64,000 bases of DNA, from positions 1 through 64,000 of the forward strand of contig JAFAYQ010000017.1 in assembly GCA_019240215.1 (NCBI GenBank), given 5' to 3'. The stretch is from Actinomycetota bacterium (GTDB taxonomy: Bacteria; Actinomycetota; Actinomycetes; Streptosporangiales; Streptosporangiaceae). A model generated the notes under the pieces. It was not told the origin of the DNA. It was given only the letters and a program-made list of their open reading frames with translations, and made no database searches. This document shows positions 12,377 to 20,729 of this stretch, piece after piece. The position numbers and the translations under genes were made by a program. Numbering within the stretch: the first letter of the stretch is position 1; each line of letters opens with the position of its first letter.

Positions 12377-14947
12377 TCAGCCGGTGCGCAGCTCGGCGCC
12401 GACCCGCTCACTGGCGGCGGCCACGGCGGCGTCGCGGACCTCGGCGACCTCGGCCGCGGTCAGCGTCCGGTCGGGGGCGCGGAACCGCAGCGTGTAGGCC
12501 AGCGACTTACGGCCCGGGCCGACCTGCTCGCCGGTGTAGACGTCGAACAGGCGGACGTCCTCCAGCAGCGTCCCGTCGCCGGCCGCGGCCGCCCCCGCCC
12601 GCAGGGCCGCCTCGACGTCGGCGGCCGGCACCGCGCGGTCGACGATCAGCGCGACGTCCTGGGTGGCGAGCGGGTAGGAGGACAGCACCGGGGCCTGGAC
12701 CGGCCCGGACCGCTCGGCCGCCGCCAACACGGTGGACATGTCGAGTTCGAGGGCGCTGGTCCGGGCGGGCAGCCCGAACGCCTGGATGACCCGCGGGTGC
12801 AGCTCACCGGCGTAGCCGGCCAGCCATTCGGTCTGCTGGGAGCCGTCGCTGGCCTGGACGAAGACGGCGGCGCAGCGGCCCGGGTGCCAGGGGGCCTGCG
12901 CCTCCGCCCGCACGTCGACCTTGACCTGGCAGATCTCGCCGATCTGGCGGGCCGCCTCGATCGCGTCGGCCCAGCACTCGTGGCGGCCCGGCCCCCACCA
13001 GCCGGGCAGCTCACGGTCACCCGCCAGCACCAGGCCGACGTGCAGCGGCTGGTCGGGCAGGGCGGCCTCGAGCGCGGCCAGCTCCTCGAAGTCGGGGGCC
13101 CGGTCGACCCGCAGCCGGGGCGGCACCGCCCGGCCGCCGGGCCGGGTCAGGTAGACCAGCCCCAGCTCGAACAGGGCGGCGTCGGCGAAGCCGCGGCCGA
13201 CGTTGCGGTTCAGCACCCGGAACAGCCCGGGCAGCAGCGTCGTGCGCAGCAGCGGCTCGTCGTCGCTGAGCGGATTGGCCAGGGCCAGCGCCTGCCGTCG
13301 GGGGTCCTCGGGCGGCAGCTGCAGCGCGTCGGCGTCGGCCGCCGACACGAACGGGGCGGCCAGCACCTCCACGTAACCGGCCCCGGCCAGGCCGCGGCCG
13401 ACCGCCCGGCGCAGCCGCTGGCGGGTGGTGAGCCCGCGCCCGGCGAACGCCCGCGGGCGCCGGACCGGCACGTTCTCGTAGCCCTCGAGCCGGATGACCT
13501 CCTCGGCGAGGTCGGCCGGGTCGTTGAGGTCGGACCGCCAGGACGGCGCGGTGGCGGTCAGCACCCGGGTGGCCCGGTCGTGCTCGGTGGCACAGCCGAG
13601 CTGGCGCAGCCGCCAGGTGACGGTGTCGAGCCCGTAGATCACGCCCGCCACCCGGTCCGGGTAGTCCTCGGCCATCGAGACCCGGGTGGGCGGCACCTCC
13701 ACGTAGGCGTGCTGGCAGCCGGGCACGATCGTGCCGCTGCCGAGCGAGGCGAGCATCGCCACCGCCTTGGCCGAGGCCCGCAGCGGGAGCTCGCGATCGA
13801 CCCCGCGCTCGAACCGGTAGGAGGCTTCGCTGTGCAGCCGGTGGCGGCGGGACATCTTGGCCGTGCCGACCGGCGAGAAGTGCGCGGCCTCGATCAGCAC
13901 GTCGGTCGTGCTGTCGCTGATCTCGGTGCTCAGCCCGCCCATGGTGCCGGCCAGCGAGATGGCCCCGGAGTCGTCGGCGATGACGATGTCCTCGGGGTCC
14001 AGCGTCCTGGTCACGTGGTCCAGGGTCTCCAGCCGCTCCCCCGGGTGGCCCCGGCGGACCTCGATCGTCCCGGTCACCTTGGCGTTGTCGAAGGCGTGCA
14101 GGGGCTGCCCGAGCTCGAGCATCAGGTAGTTGGTGACGTCGACGGCCAGCGACACCGTGCGGACACCGCAGCGGTTCAGCCGAACCTGCATCCACAGCGG
14201 GGTGGCGGCGCCGGTCTGGAAGCCACGGACCGAGCGCAGCACGATCCGGTCGCAGGCGGTCGGGTCGGCGATGGTGGCCGCCCGCACGTCGCTGGACACC
14301 CAGCCCAGGTCGCCGCCGAGCCCGGCGTGGGCGGGCAGCCCGGCGTCGGCCGGGTCGGTGAACGGCACCGCGTAGGCGATGGCCAGCTCGCGGGCGACCC
14401 CGCGGACCGACACGCAGTCGCCGCGGTCGGGGGTGACCGCGATGTCGAGCACCTCGTCGCGCAGGCTGGCGTAGGCGACGAAGTCGGCCCCGAGCGGGGC
14501 GGCGGCCGGCAGCACGAGGATGCCGGAGTGGTCGTCGCCGATGCCGAGCTCGTCGGCCGCGCAGATCATGCCCTCGGACAGCTTGCCGTAGGTCTTGCGG
14601 GCGCCGATCTCGAAGCCGCCCGGCAGCACCGCGCCCGGCGTGGCCAGCGCGACCTTGTCGCCGACGGCGAAGTTGGTCGCGCCGCAGACCACCCCGAAGT
14701 TGCCCTCGTGGCCGAGCTCATGCCCGTCCTCGGTGGCCATCCGGCAGTAGCGGATCGGCTTCTTGAACTCGGTCAGCTCCTCGATCGACAGCACCCGGGC
14801 GATGACCACGCCGGAGATGTCGTGGCCGACCAGCTCGACCGACTCGACCTCGAGTTTGAGCGCGGTCAGCCGCTGGGCGATCTCGGCCACCTCGACCGAG
14901 GACTCGACCGGCGCGTACTCGCGCAGCCAGGACAGCGGAAGTTTCAT
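12377..14947 (-). CDS. pheT: Phenylalanyl-tRNA synthetase beta subunit
   Basis: Large subunit of the alpha2-beta2 PheRS. 856 residues, as expected for the bacterial form. It starts MKLPLSWLREYAPV, then an EMAP/tRNA-binding OB domain at about 40-150 (VVIARVLSIEELTEFKKPIRYC ... GVVCGATNFAVGDKVALATPGAVLPG), the B3/B4 editing region, the B5 domain and catalytic-like core, and a C-terminal anticodon-binding FDX-ACB domain (LSSYPLATQDVALIVDRAVP ... LAYTLRFRAPDRTLTAAEV). ATG 14947 is two bases after the pheS stop. The open frame continues upstream through pheS but codes non-family sequence there. Confidence 0.98.
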   Translation of the reverse strand: MKLPLSWLREYAPVESSVEVAEIAQRLTALKLEVESVELVGHDISGVVIARVLSIEELTEFKKPIRYCRMATEDGHELGHEGNFGVVCGATNFAVGDKVALATPGAVLPGGFEIGARKTYGKLSEGMICAADELGIGDDHSGILVLPAAAPLGADFVAYASLRDEVLDIAVTPDRGDCVSVRGVARELAIAYAVPFTDPADAGLPAHAGLGGDLGWVSSDVRAATIADPTACDRIVLRSVRGFQTGAATPLWMQVRLNRCGVRTVSLAVDVTNYLMLELGQPLHAFDNAKVTGTIEVRRGHPGERLETLDHVTRTLDPEDIVIADDSGAISLAGTMGGLSTEISDSTTDVLIEAAHFSPVGTAKMSRRHRLHSEASYRFERGVDRELPLRASAKAVAMLASLGSGTIVPGCQHAYVEVPPTRVSMAEDYPDRVAGVIYGLDTVTWRLRQLGCATEHDRATRVLTATAPSWRSDLNDPADLAEEVIRLEGYENVPVRRPRAFAGRGLTTRQRLRRAVGRGLAGAGYVEVLAAPFVSAADADALQLPPEDPRRQALALANPLSDDEPLLRTTLLPGLFRVLNRNVGRGFADAALFELGLVYLTRPGGRAVPPRLRVDRAPDFEELAALEAALPDQPLHVGLVLAGDRELPGWWGPGRHECWADAIEAARQIGEICQVKVDVRAEAQAPWHPGRCAAVFVQASDGSQQTEWLAGYAGELHPRVIQAFGLPARTSALELDMSTVLAAAERSGPVQAPVLSSYPLATQDVALIVDRAVPAADVEAALRAGAAAAGDGTLLEDVRLFDVYTGEQVGPGRKSLAYTLRFRAPDRTLTAAEVAEVRDAAVAAASERVGAELRTG

Positions 14948-14949
14948 GG

Positions 14950-16092
14950 TCAGATCTCCGTCCCGAAGGCCCGGCTGAACCGGACGTCGCCTTCGGTCGT
15001 GTCGCGGATGTCGGTGACGCCGTGACCGATCATGAGCGTCCGCTCGATGCCCAGGCCGAAGGCGAAGCCGGTGTACCGGCCGGGGTCGATGCCGCAGGCG
15101 ATCAGCACCCGCGGGTTGACCATGCCGCAGCCGGCGATCTCGATCCAGCCCTGCGAGCGGCAGACCCGGCAGGGCTCGCCGCCGGCCCGGGTGGAGGCGC
15201 CCCGGCACACGTGGCACTCCATCGACACGTCGCCGGACGGCTCGGTGAACGGGAAGTAGTCCGGCCGGAACCGGGTCCGCAGCCCCTCGCCGAACATCGC
15301 GTCCACGAACGCCTGGATCACGCCGCGCAGGTCGGCCATGGTCAGGCCCTCGTCCACGGCCAGGCACTCGATCTGGTGGAAGACCGGGCTGTGGGTGGCG
15401 TCGAGCGCGTCGGCCCGGAAGCAGCGGCCGGGGCTGACCACGTACAGCGGCAGCGGCCGGGACAGCATCGCCCGGATCTGCACCGGCGAGGTGTGGGTGC
15501 GCAGCACCACCCCGGAGTGGCCGGGGTCGCCGCTGCCGTCCCCGGCTTCCTTGGGGCCGGCCACGAACAGGGTGTCCTGCGACTCGCGGGCCGGGTGGTC
15601 GGGGGGGAAGTTGAGCGCGTCGAAGTTGTACCACTCGGCCTCGACCTCGGGACCCTCGGCGACCTCGTAGCCCATGGCCACGAACACGTCCGACAGCCGG
15701 TCGGCGGCCATCGTGACCGGGTGCCGGGCGCCGGCCGGGCGCCGGTCCCAGGGCAGCGTCACGTCGACGGTCTCGGTCAGCAGGACCTGCTGGTCCCGCT
15801 CGGCCTCGAGCTCGGTGGTGCGGTCGGCCAGCGCCTGGCGGACCGCGCCGCGGGCGGCGCCGACCCGCTTGCCCGCCTCGGCCCGGGCCTGCGGCGGCAG
15901 CGCCCCGATCTCGGAGTTGGCCAGGGTGAGGGGCGCCCGGTCACCGGCGTGGGCGATCCGGGCCGCCTTGAGCTGGCCGAGGTCGGCGGCGGCGTTGATG
16001 GCGGCGATCGCCTCGTCGCGCATCCGGGTGACCTCGTCGGGCGACAACGGGGTCACTTCCACGGGGTCGTAATTACTGCTGGGTCCGGACAT
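14950..16092 (-). CDS. pheS: Phenylalanyl-tRNA synthetase alpha subunit
   Basis: Catalytic class IIc subunit that activates phenylalanine. 380 residues. An N-terminal coiled-coil of about 100 residues (tRNA-binding) is followed by GARHPVTMAADRLSDVF, motif 1 region EVEAEWYNFDALNFPPDHPAR, motif 2 VFHQIECLAVDEGLTMADL and motif 3 GFAFGLGIERTLMIGHG. The CHVCRGASTRAGGEPCRVC segment has paired Cys, seen in some actinobacterial PheS. The gene is followed immediately by pheT. Upstream lies a 117-bp gap with competing hairpins (separate entry). Confidence 0.98.
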   Translation of the reverse strand: MSGPSSNYDPVEVTPLSPDEVTRMRDEAIAAINAAADLGQLKAARIAHAGDRAPLTLANSEIGALPPQARAEAGKRVGAARGAVRQALADRTTELEAERDQQVLLTETVDVTLPWDRRPAGARHPVTMAADRLSDVFVAMGYEVAEGPEVEAEWYNFDALNFPPDHPARESQDTLFVAGPKEAGDGSGDPGHSGVVLRTHTSPVQIRAMLSRPLPLYVVSPGRCFRADALDATHSPVFHQIECLAVDEGLTMADLRGVIQAFVDAMFGEGLRTRFRPDYFPFTEPSGDVSMECHVCRGASTRAGGEPCRVCRSQGWIEIAGCGMVNPRVLIACGIDPGRYTGFAFGLGIERTLMIGHGVTDIRDTTEGDVRFSRAFGTEI

Positions 16093-16169
16093 CGGGCCTT
16101 CTCATCAATGATTTTAAAAGGGAACCAGGTTGCGTGCGCCACAGTGTGCCGCGCGGTCGCAGCGAACAA

Positions 16170-16197
16170 GGGCCTACCGCGCAGAAGGCCCGCGGTA
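16170..16197 (-). promoter_or_regulatory. Mutually exclusive hairpins in the pheS leader
   Basis: In minus-strand RNA, TACCGCG (16191-16197) can pair with CGCGGUA (16175-16181) around a 9-base loop. Alternatively GGGCCU (from 16191) pairs with AGGCCC (to 16170), followed by a weak UUGUU run. The two structures share bases and cannot coexist, the geometry of an attenuator about 80 nt before pheS. A short upstream stem GCTCGC/GCGAGC (16204-16219) brackets the stop codon of the kinase gene. Function is inferred from geometry alone. Confidence 0.35.
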
Positions 16198-16209
16198 CTA
16201 CCGGCTCGC

Positions 16210-17298
16210 TCAGGCGAGCGGAGTCCCCGCGGGCATGGTAAATCGGAACTCGGCGCCGCCGCCCGGCGCGCGTCCCACGCTGATGGTCCCGCCGTGGGCT
16301 TCCACCAGGCCTTTGACGATGTAGAGGCCAAGGCCGGTACCTCCGCGCCGCTTGCCCCGCCAGAATTGGCGGAACACGCGTGAGGCGAGATCGGGGGCGA
16401 TCCCCTCACCCTCGTCCTGCACGGAAACCGCCACGACGTCGCCTCCGGCGGCTGGCTCTACCACAACGGTTACGGTACCAGCCCCGTGACGGACCGCGTT
16501 CTCGATGAGGTTGGCCAGGATCTGGTCCACCTTGTCGGCGTCCAGCCAGGTCTCCGGCAGGCCGCCGGCCACCGTGAGCCGGAACCGGTCCTCGGGCTCG
16601 CCGGCCGCGACCCGGCCGGCCATGATCTTGCGGGCCCGCTCGGGCACGTCGACCAGCTGGCGGTGCACCTCGAGGCGGCCGGACTCGATCCGGGACACGT
16701 CCAGCAGCTCGGTGATGAGCCGGGTGACCCGGTCGGCGTCGGCGTTGACCGTCTCCAGCATCACGCGCTTCTGGTCGTCGGTGAACCGGTGCCACTTGGA
16801 CAGCAGGGTCGCGGTGAAGCCCTTCACGCTGGTCAGCGGGGACCGCAGCTCGTGCGCGACGGTGGAGACGAGGTCGGCCCGGCTGCGCTCGAGCCGGGCG
16901 CGCTGGCTGGCGTCGTGCAGCGCCACCACCAGCCGCCGCACGTCGCGGCGGCGGCGCGGCTCGCGCACGTAGCGGACGTGCACCAGCATCTCGGTGCCGT
17001 CGGCCAGGAACAGCGGCCGCTCCGGGTGCCGGGTGCGGGTCTGCAGGCCGTGGTAGGGGTCGGTCAGCGACCACCAGTCGCGGCCGTCGGCGTCGTGCAG
17101 CGGCAGGATGTCGAACAGTTCCTTGCCCAGCGCCTCGTCCGGGCGGACCCCGGTCAGCCGGGCGGCGGCCGCGTTGAACACGATGACCTGGCCGGTCTCG
17201 TCGGCCACGATCAGGCCGTCGGGCAGCTCATCGGCCATGACGAGCTCCCCGGGCACGCTGGCCAGCTCAGGCCAGCCCAGTGCCGTTCGGCTCGTCAT
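16210..17298 (-). CDS. Soluble PAS-domain sensor histidine kinase, orphan
   Basis: 362 residues, no membrane segment. A PAS domain at about 20-135 (LPDGLIVADETGQVIVFNAAAARLTG) is followed by a HisKA helix pair with the phospho-acceptor His in STVAHELRSPLTSVKGF near residue 150, then a HATPase_c domain with the N box (ILANLIENAVRHG), G1 (DEGEGIAPD) and G2 (GTGLGLYIVKGLVEAHGG). There is no response regulator next to it, so the partner is elsewhere. It sits between the SpoU methyltransferase and pheS, a placement I recall from other actinomycetes. A CAGGAG ribosome site precedes ATG 17298. The signal could be cytoplasmic (redox or ligand); the sequence does not say which. Confidence 0.9.
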   Translation of the reverse strand: MTSRTALGWPELASVPGELVMADELPDGLIVADETGQVIVFNAAAARLTGVRPDEALGKELFDILPLHDADGRDWWSLTDPYHGLQTRTRHPERPLFLADGTEMLVHVRYVREPRRRRDVRRLVVALHDASQRARLERSRADLVSTVAHELRSPLTSVKGFTATLLSKWHRFTDDQKRVMLETVNADADRVTRLITELLDVSRIESGRLEVHRQLVDVPERARKIMAGRVAAGEPEDRFRLTVAGGLPETWLDADKVDQILANLIENAVRHGAGTVTVVVEPAAGGDVVAVSVQDEGEGIAPDLASRVFRQFWRGKRRGGTGLGLYIVKGLVEAHGGTISVGRAPGGGAEFRFTMPAGTPLA

Positions 17299-17315
17299 GA
17301 CTCACCCACTCCTGA

Positions 17316-17337
17316 CCGTTACCGTTTCGTGTAACGG
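17316..17337. promoter_or_regulatory. Inverted repeat upstream of the histidine kinase
   Basis: CCGTTAC and GTAACGG form perfect 7-bp arms around CGTTTCGT, about 18 bp before the kinase ATG. The position suits either an operator or the 3' hairpin of the SpoU transcript. There is no T-run in either direction, so operator is slightly favoured. Confidence 0.4.
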
Positions 17338-17437
17338 AATGTGATGGAACTCTAGCGTGCTCGCGATTGCAGGACAGCCCCCGCACCTGGAGATTTCTCA
17401 GCCAAGCGGGATAAAAGCCGTAGACGTAAGCTTTTCG

Positions 17438-18298
17438 TCATTTCGTTCGGGCGTGCTGGGCGCGGGCACTGGCATAAAGACAAACGGCCGCCGCGGTGGC
17501 TAGGTTCAGGCTTTCGGCCCGGCCGTAGATGGGGACCGCGACCGACTCGTCGGCCAGCGCCAGCACCGGCTCGGGCATCCCCCACGCCTCGTTGCCGAAG
17601 ACCCAGGCGGTCGGCGCGGCCAGTTCGGCGGCCGACAGATCATCGAGGGTGCGGCCGCCGCGAGCGTCGGCGGCCAGGATGCGCAGGCCAGCTGCCCGCA
17701 GGTCGGTCGCGGCGGTCTCCAGCCGGACCCCGGCCACCAGCGGGACGTGGAACAGGCTGCCGGCCGAGGCGCGGACCGCCTTGCCGTTGTAGGGGTCGAC
17801 CGAGGCGTCGGAGAACAGCACCGCCCCGGCGCCGGCCGCGTCGGCTGCCCGCAGCACCGTGCCGGCGTTACCGGGGTCGCGGACGCTGGCGAGCACGGCG
17901 ACCAGATCCGGCGCACCAGCCGGGCCGCCGTCGGCGTCCGACGTTTTCAGGGCTTCCTCGAGCGGCACGTCGACAAAGCCGCACACGGCCAGCAGCCCTT
18001 GCGGGGTGACGGTCTGGGCCAGCTCGGCCATGACCTCGCCGCTGACCATGTGCACGGGAATCCCGGCTTCGGCCATGGCGTCCACCAGGCCGGCGTGCCG
18101 AGCCCGGGCGTCGGCGGTGGCGAACAGCTCGGAAACCGGGGCCCCGCTGCGAAAAGCCTCCGTAACGGCCTGCGGGCCCTCCGCCAGGAAGGCCCGCGCA
18201 CGCTGCCGGAGCGCCCGTTTGGTCAGCCGCCGGGCGGCTTTCAGCCGCGGGCTGCGGACACTCGTGTATTCCGTGCTGCTGCCGTCAGGCAGCGGCAC
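17438..18298 (-). CDS. SpoU/TrmH-family RNA 2'-O-methyltransferase
   Basis: SAM-dependent 2'-O-methylation of rRNA or tRNA by a SPOUT-knot enzyme. 286 residues. The N-terminal substrate-binding domain ([20 protein letters not shown]) resembles TsnR/RlmB-type proteins. The three SPOUT motifs are present: [27 protein letters not shown] and [21 protein letters not shown]. It overlaps the 3' end of rplT by 14 bp, so it is the distal gene of the infC-rpmI-rplT operon, common in actinomycetes. The exact modified nucleotide cannot be inferred. An AT-rich stretch with AAGCTTACG follows the stop. Confidence 0.93.
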   Translation of the reverse strand: MPLPDGSSTEYTSVRSPRLKAARRLTKRALRQRARAFLAEGPQAVTEAFRSGAPVSELFATADARARHAGLVDAMAEAGIPVHMVSGEVMAELAQTVTPQGLLAVCGFVDVPLEEALKTSDADGGPAGAPDLVAVLASVRDPGNAGTVLRAADAAGAGAVLFSDASVDPYNGKAVRASAGSLFHVPLVAGVRLETAATDLRAAGLRILAADARGGRTLDDLSAAELAAPTAWVFGNEAWGMPEPVLALADESVAVPIYGRAESLNLATAAAVCLYASARAQHARTK

Positions 18299-18665
18299 TG
18301 CCTGCCTCGGCCGGCAGGTTCGCCTTGGCCACCGCGACCAGGGCGGTGAACGCGGCCTCGTCGGACACGGCCAGCTCGGCCAGCATCCGCCGGTCGACCT
18401 CGACCCCGGCCACCTTGAGACCCTGGATGAAGCGGTTGTAGGTGATGCCGTTGGCCCGGGCGGCGGCGTTGATCCGCTGGATCCACAGCCGCCGGAAGGC
18501 GCCCTTGCGGTCCTTGCGGTCCCGGTAGGCGTAGGTCATCGAGTGGAGCTGCTGCTCCTTGGCCTTGCGGTACAGCCGGGACCGCTGGCCCCGGTAGCCG
18601 CTCGAGCGCTCGAGGACGGTGCGGCGCTTCTTCTGGGCGTTGGTCGCCCGCTTGACGCGTGCCAT
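18285..18665 (-). CDS. rplT: 50S ribosomal protein L20
   Basis: 126 residues starting [19 protein letters not shown], with the diagnostic [17 protein letters not shown] and the Arg-rich central block ([22 protein letters not shown]). Binds 23S rRNA early in 50S assembly. Third gene of the infC operon, about 30 bp after rpmI. Length is normal. Confidence 0.99.
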   Translation of the reverse strand: MARVKRATNAQKKRRTVLERSSGYRGQRSRLYRKAKEQQLHSMTYAYRDRKDRKGAFRRLWIQRINAAARANGITYNRFIQGLKVAGVEVDRRMLAELAVSDEAAFTALVAVAKANLPAEAGSAAA

Positions 18666-18698
18666 TGCTCTGTTACTCCTTCAGCTCGCGGGGGCGGG

Positions 18699-18893
18699 TT
18701 ACTTACCCAGCAGCTTCTTGATCTCGCGGATGTCGTTCTTGGCGACGGCCGTGGGTCCGTCGAGCCGCCGCGTCACCCGCGACGACTTGTGCTCGAGCAG
18801 GTGGTTCTTGCCGGCACGGCGGCGCATCAGCTTGCCGGAACCGGTCAGCTTGAACCGCTTCGCGGTGCCCTTGTGGGTCTTCATCTTCGGCAT
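18699..18893 (-). CDS. rpmI: 50S ribosomal protein L35
   Basis: 64 residues, [20 protein letters not shown], the standard L35 opening, ending REIKKLLGK. Small basic large-subunit protein. Lies between infC and rplT with a roughly 145-bp gap to infC that holds only the end of infC and the ribosome site; no other gene is seen there. Confidence 0.99.
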   Translation of the reverse strand: MPKMKTHKGTAKRFKLTGSGKLMRRRAGKNHLLEHKSSRVTRRLDGPTAVAKNDIREIKKLLGK

Positions 18894-19038
18894 GGTCGCC
18901 GTCGTCTCCTTGTCCAGCGCGCCCGTGGGCGCGTCGCCTTACATGCGTGCGTCATTCCGGTCCGGCGCTTCACCACCGCCGGGCCGTGTGGTCCCCGCGC
19001 CTGGCACCAGTAGCGTCAGGCGCAGGTCGAGCTGCCCG

Positions 19039-19959
19039 TCAGCTGGTCGAGACCTGCTCGCCCTGCTGCCGGTTTCCCGATCCGCCGTTGGCCCGTCGCG
19101 TCGCCGAAGCGGCGGCGACGGCCCGGGGGCCGGGCACGGGCCGGGCGGGCGCCCGGTCCGGGGTGGTCTGGGGTTCGCGCTCAGCCGGAGCAGCGGGAGC
19201 GGGTCGCGCTGCGGGCCGGGGCCGGGCTGCGGGAGCAGGACGGTCCTCGGGCTCGGGGCGTGCCTGCGCAACGGGCTCGGGCTCGGGCTGCGGCTGGGCC
19301 TGGGCAACCGGCTCAGGCTGCAGAACGGGCTCCGGCTCCGGCGCCGATTCCGGCTGCGGAGTGCGGTCGACCTGCGGAGCACGCTCGGCTCGCTCAGGGT
19401 GGGACCGCTGGGCCGGCTCGGGACGCTCCGGCCGGGGGCTGTCAGCCTTCCGGCGGTGCGGGCCGATGACCATGGTCATGTTGCGGCCGTCCTGCTTGGC
19501 CGACGTCTCGACGAAGCCAAGGTCCTCGACGTCGTTCGCCAGCCGCTGCAGCAGCCGGAACCCGAGTTCGGGCCGGGACTGCTCGCGTCCGCGGAACATG
19601 ATGGTCACCTTGACCTTGTCCCCCGCCTTGAGGAACCGCTCGACGTGGCCCTTCTTGGTGCCGTAGTCGTGCGGGTCGATCTTGGGCCGGAGCTTGATCT
19701 CCTTGATGACCGTCTGGGCCTGGTTCTTGCGCGATTCCCGGGCCTTGAGCGCGGACTCGTACTTGAACTTGCCGTAGTCCATGAGCTTGGCCACCGGTGG
19801 CCGTGCCGTCGGCGCGACCTCTACCAGGTCAAGGTCGGCTTCCTGAGCCAACCGGAGCGCGTCGTCGATGGACACGATCCCCACCTGCTCGCCAGCCGGG
19901 CCGACGAGCCGGACCTCGGGAACGCGGATGCGCTCGTTTATACGCGGTTCAGCGCTGAT
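19039..19959 (-). CDS. infC: Translation initiation factor IF-3, predicted AUC start, long C-terminal tail
   Basis: IF-3 binds 30S subunits and enforces start-codon and initiator-tRNA selection. The first conserved residues are [20 protein letters not shown]; the N-terminal domain runs to about residue 75, the linker carries [17 protein letters not shown], and the C-terminal domain contains [34 protein letters not shown]. The core ends near residue 175. About 120 further residues form a Pro/Glu/Ala/Arg tail ([16 protein letters not shown]), making 306 residues against the usual 180-210. The start is set at ATC 19959 because AGGAGGT lies just upstream and nothing upstream resembles IF-3. The nearest conventional in-frame start, a GTG 18 bases earlier, has no spaced ribosome site. 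Confidence 0.95.
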   Translation of the reverse strand: MSAEPRINERIRVPEVRLVGPAGEQVGIVSIDDALRLAQEADLDLVEVAPTARPPVAKLMDYGKFKYESALKARESRKNQAQTVIKEIKLRPKIDPHDYGTKKGHVERFLKAGDKVKVTIMFRGREQSRPELGFRLLQRLANDVEDLGFVETSAKQDGRNMTMVIGPHRRKADSPRPERPEPAQRSHPERAERAPQVDRTPQPESAPEPEPVLQPEPVAQAQPQPEPEPVAQARPEPEDRPAPAARPRPAARPAPAAPAEREPQTTPDRAPARPVPGPRAVAAASATRRANGGSGNRQQGEQVSTS

Positions 19960-19969
19960 GTGACCTCCT
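19957..19969 (-). promoter_or_regulatory. infC ribosome binding site and AUC start codon
   Basis: The minus strand reads AGGAGGTCACATCAGC: a full Shine-Dalgarno AGGAGGT (19963-19969), three bases, then ATC (19957-19959). In well-studied bacteria infC uses AUU or a related rare start so that IF-3 represses its own mRNA. The geometry here indicates the same autocontrol with AUC. Confidence 0.75.
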
Positions 19970-20056
19970 GAAGTCACTCCCTGCCGGTGGAGTCTCCGCC
20001 GGCAGATTGCCTGTCCTGTCGCCTGCGCGGCCTCCCGGCCCCGGCGGCGAACCGCC

Positions 20057-20092
20057 AGAAACGAGAAAACCCCGCACGCCGTGCATGCGGGG
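20057..20092 (-). terminator. Leader terminator/attenuator upstream of infC
   Basis: On the minus strand, CCCCGCA pairs with TGCGGGG around a 9-base loop (20070-20092), followed at once by TTTTCTCGTTTCT. This is a convincing intrinsic terminator, but it is 110 bases before infC, with no gene ending just upstream, so it probably acts as a leader attenuator for infC-rpmI-rplT. The effector (L20 or other) is not identifiable from sequence. Confidence 0.65.
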
Positions 20093-20396
20093 CGACCACC
20101 ACGGCGGGCTCGGCCCCGCATCACCACTGTGACACCGGGTGCCCGCCAACGCCAGATCCAGGCGGTACCCGATTGCCCGGTTTAACCCGGGACCGGGTGC
20201 CGATTGTTCCGGCCTGACCTGCCAGCCAGGGGCCGGCGAGGTGGGAGGTGGCGCCTCCGCTTGCCCGTCCAGTGCTGACGCACCGGACTAGTCGTTGGCT
20301 AAGAGTAACAACAAATTCGCGATGGCCCGAATTCCTTGGCCGAGGTGGCCGGTGATTCTGGTGGTTCCGGCTGGCCGGGGCGGGGATGCGGGGGCC

Positions 20397-20582
20397 GCTT
20401 CTTGCTGTTATCGGCAAGCGTACCGGGCGGGTCGAGGTGGCGGAACGCTTCTTGCTGTTATCAGCGGCGGACGCGAAGACGGCCGGAGTCGGACGCGGCC
20501 GGGCTACCTTCTTGCTGTTATCAGCGGCGGACGCGAAGACGGCCGGAGTCGGACGCGGCCGGGCCAGCTTCTTGCTGTTATC
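20397..20582 (+). repeat. Repeat island: four copies of GCTTCTTGCTGTTATC
   Basis: Copies start at 20397, 20447, 20507 (CC for GC) and 20567, all in the same orientation, at spacings of 50, 60 and 60 bp. Copies two and three head two nearly identical 60-bp units (20451-20510 and 20511-20570), so part of the island arose by tandem duplication. The surrounding 20128-20729 gap, between the infC leader and the epimerase, holds no gene I can support; frames through the repeats give only DNSKK or FLLLS repeat artefacts. Confidence 0.88.
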
Positions 20583-20729
20583 ACCCGCGCCGGGGGCTCC
20601 GGAGGGTGCCGAGGCTCCGGGGTGCAAGCGTCCGGAGATTTGACGTCAGTGGCTGACATCGGCTAGAACTGGTGATGACAGCTACTGACATCGTATTGGG
20701 GCTGAGGGCCCCGCGGAGGCTGGTTCATC

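Noticed and set aside
12347-15025. Plus-strand open frame of 892 codons antisense to pheT
   Set aside because: Same artefact; Gly/Arg/His-rich translation, while pheT motifs are intact on the minus strand.
16093-16209. T-box riboswitch before pheS
   Set aside because: The UGGN that pairs with the tRNA acceptor end would be UAGU, and there is no room for a stem I with specifier loop outside the kinase gene. Kept only as a low-confidence leader structure.
20397-20582. CRISPR array
   Set aside because: Repeat units of 16 bp with 34-44 bp between, but the intervening sequences are themselves duplicated and there are no cas genes.
20121-20627. 168-codon minus-strand frame with repeated DNSKK peptides
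   Set aside because: The peptide repeats only reflect the DNA motif array; no ribosome site and no homology.
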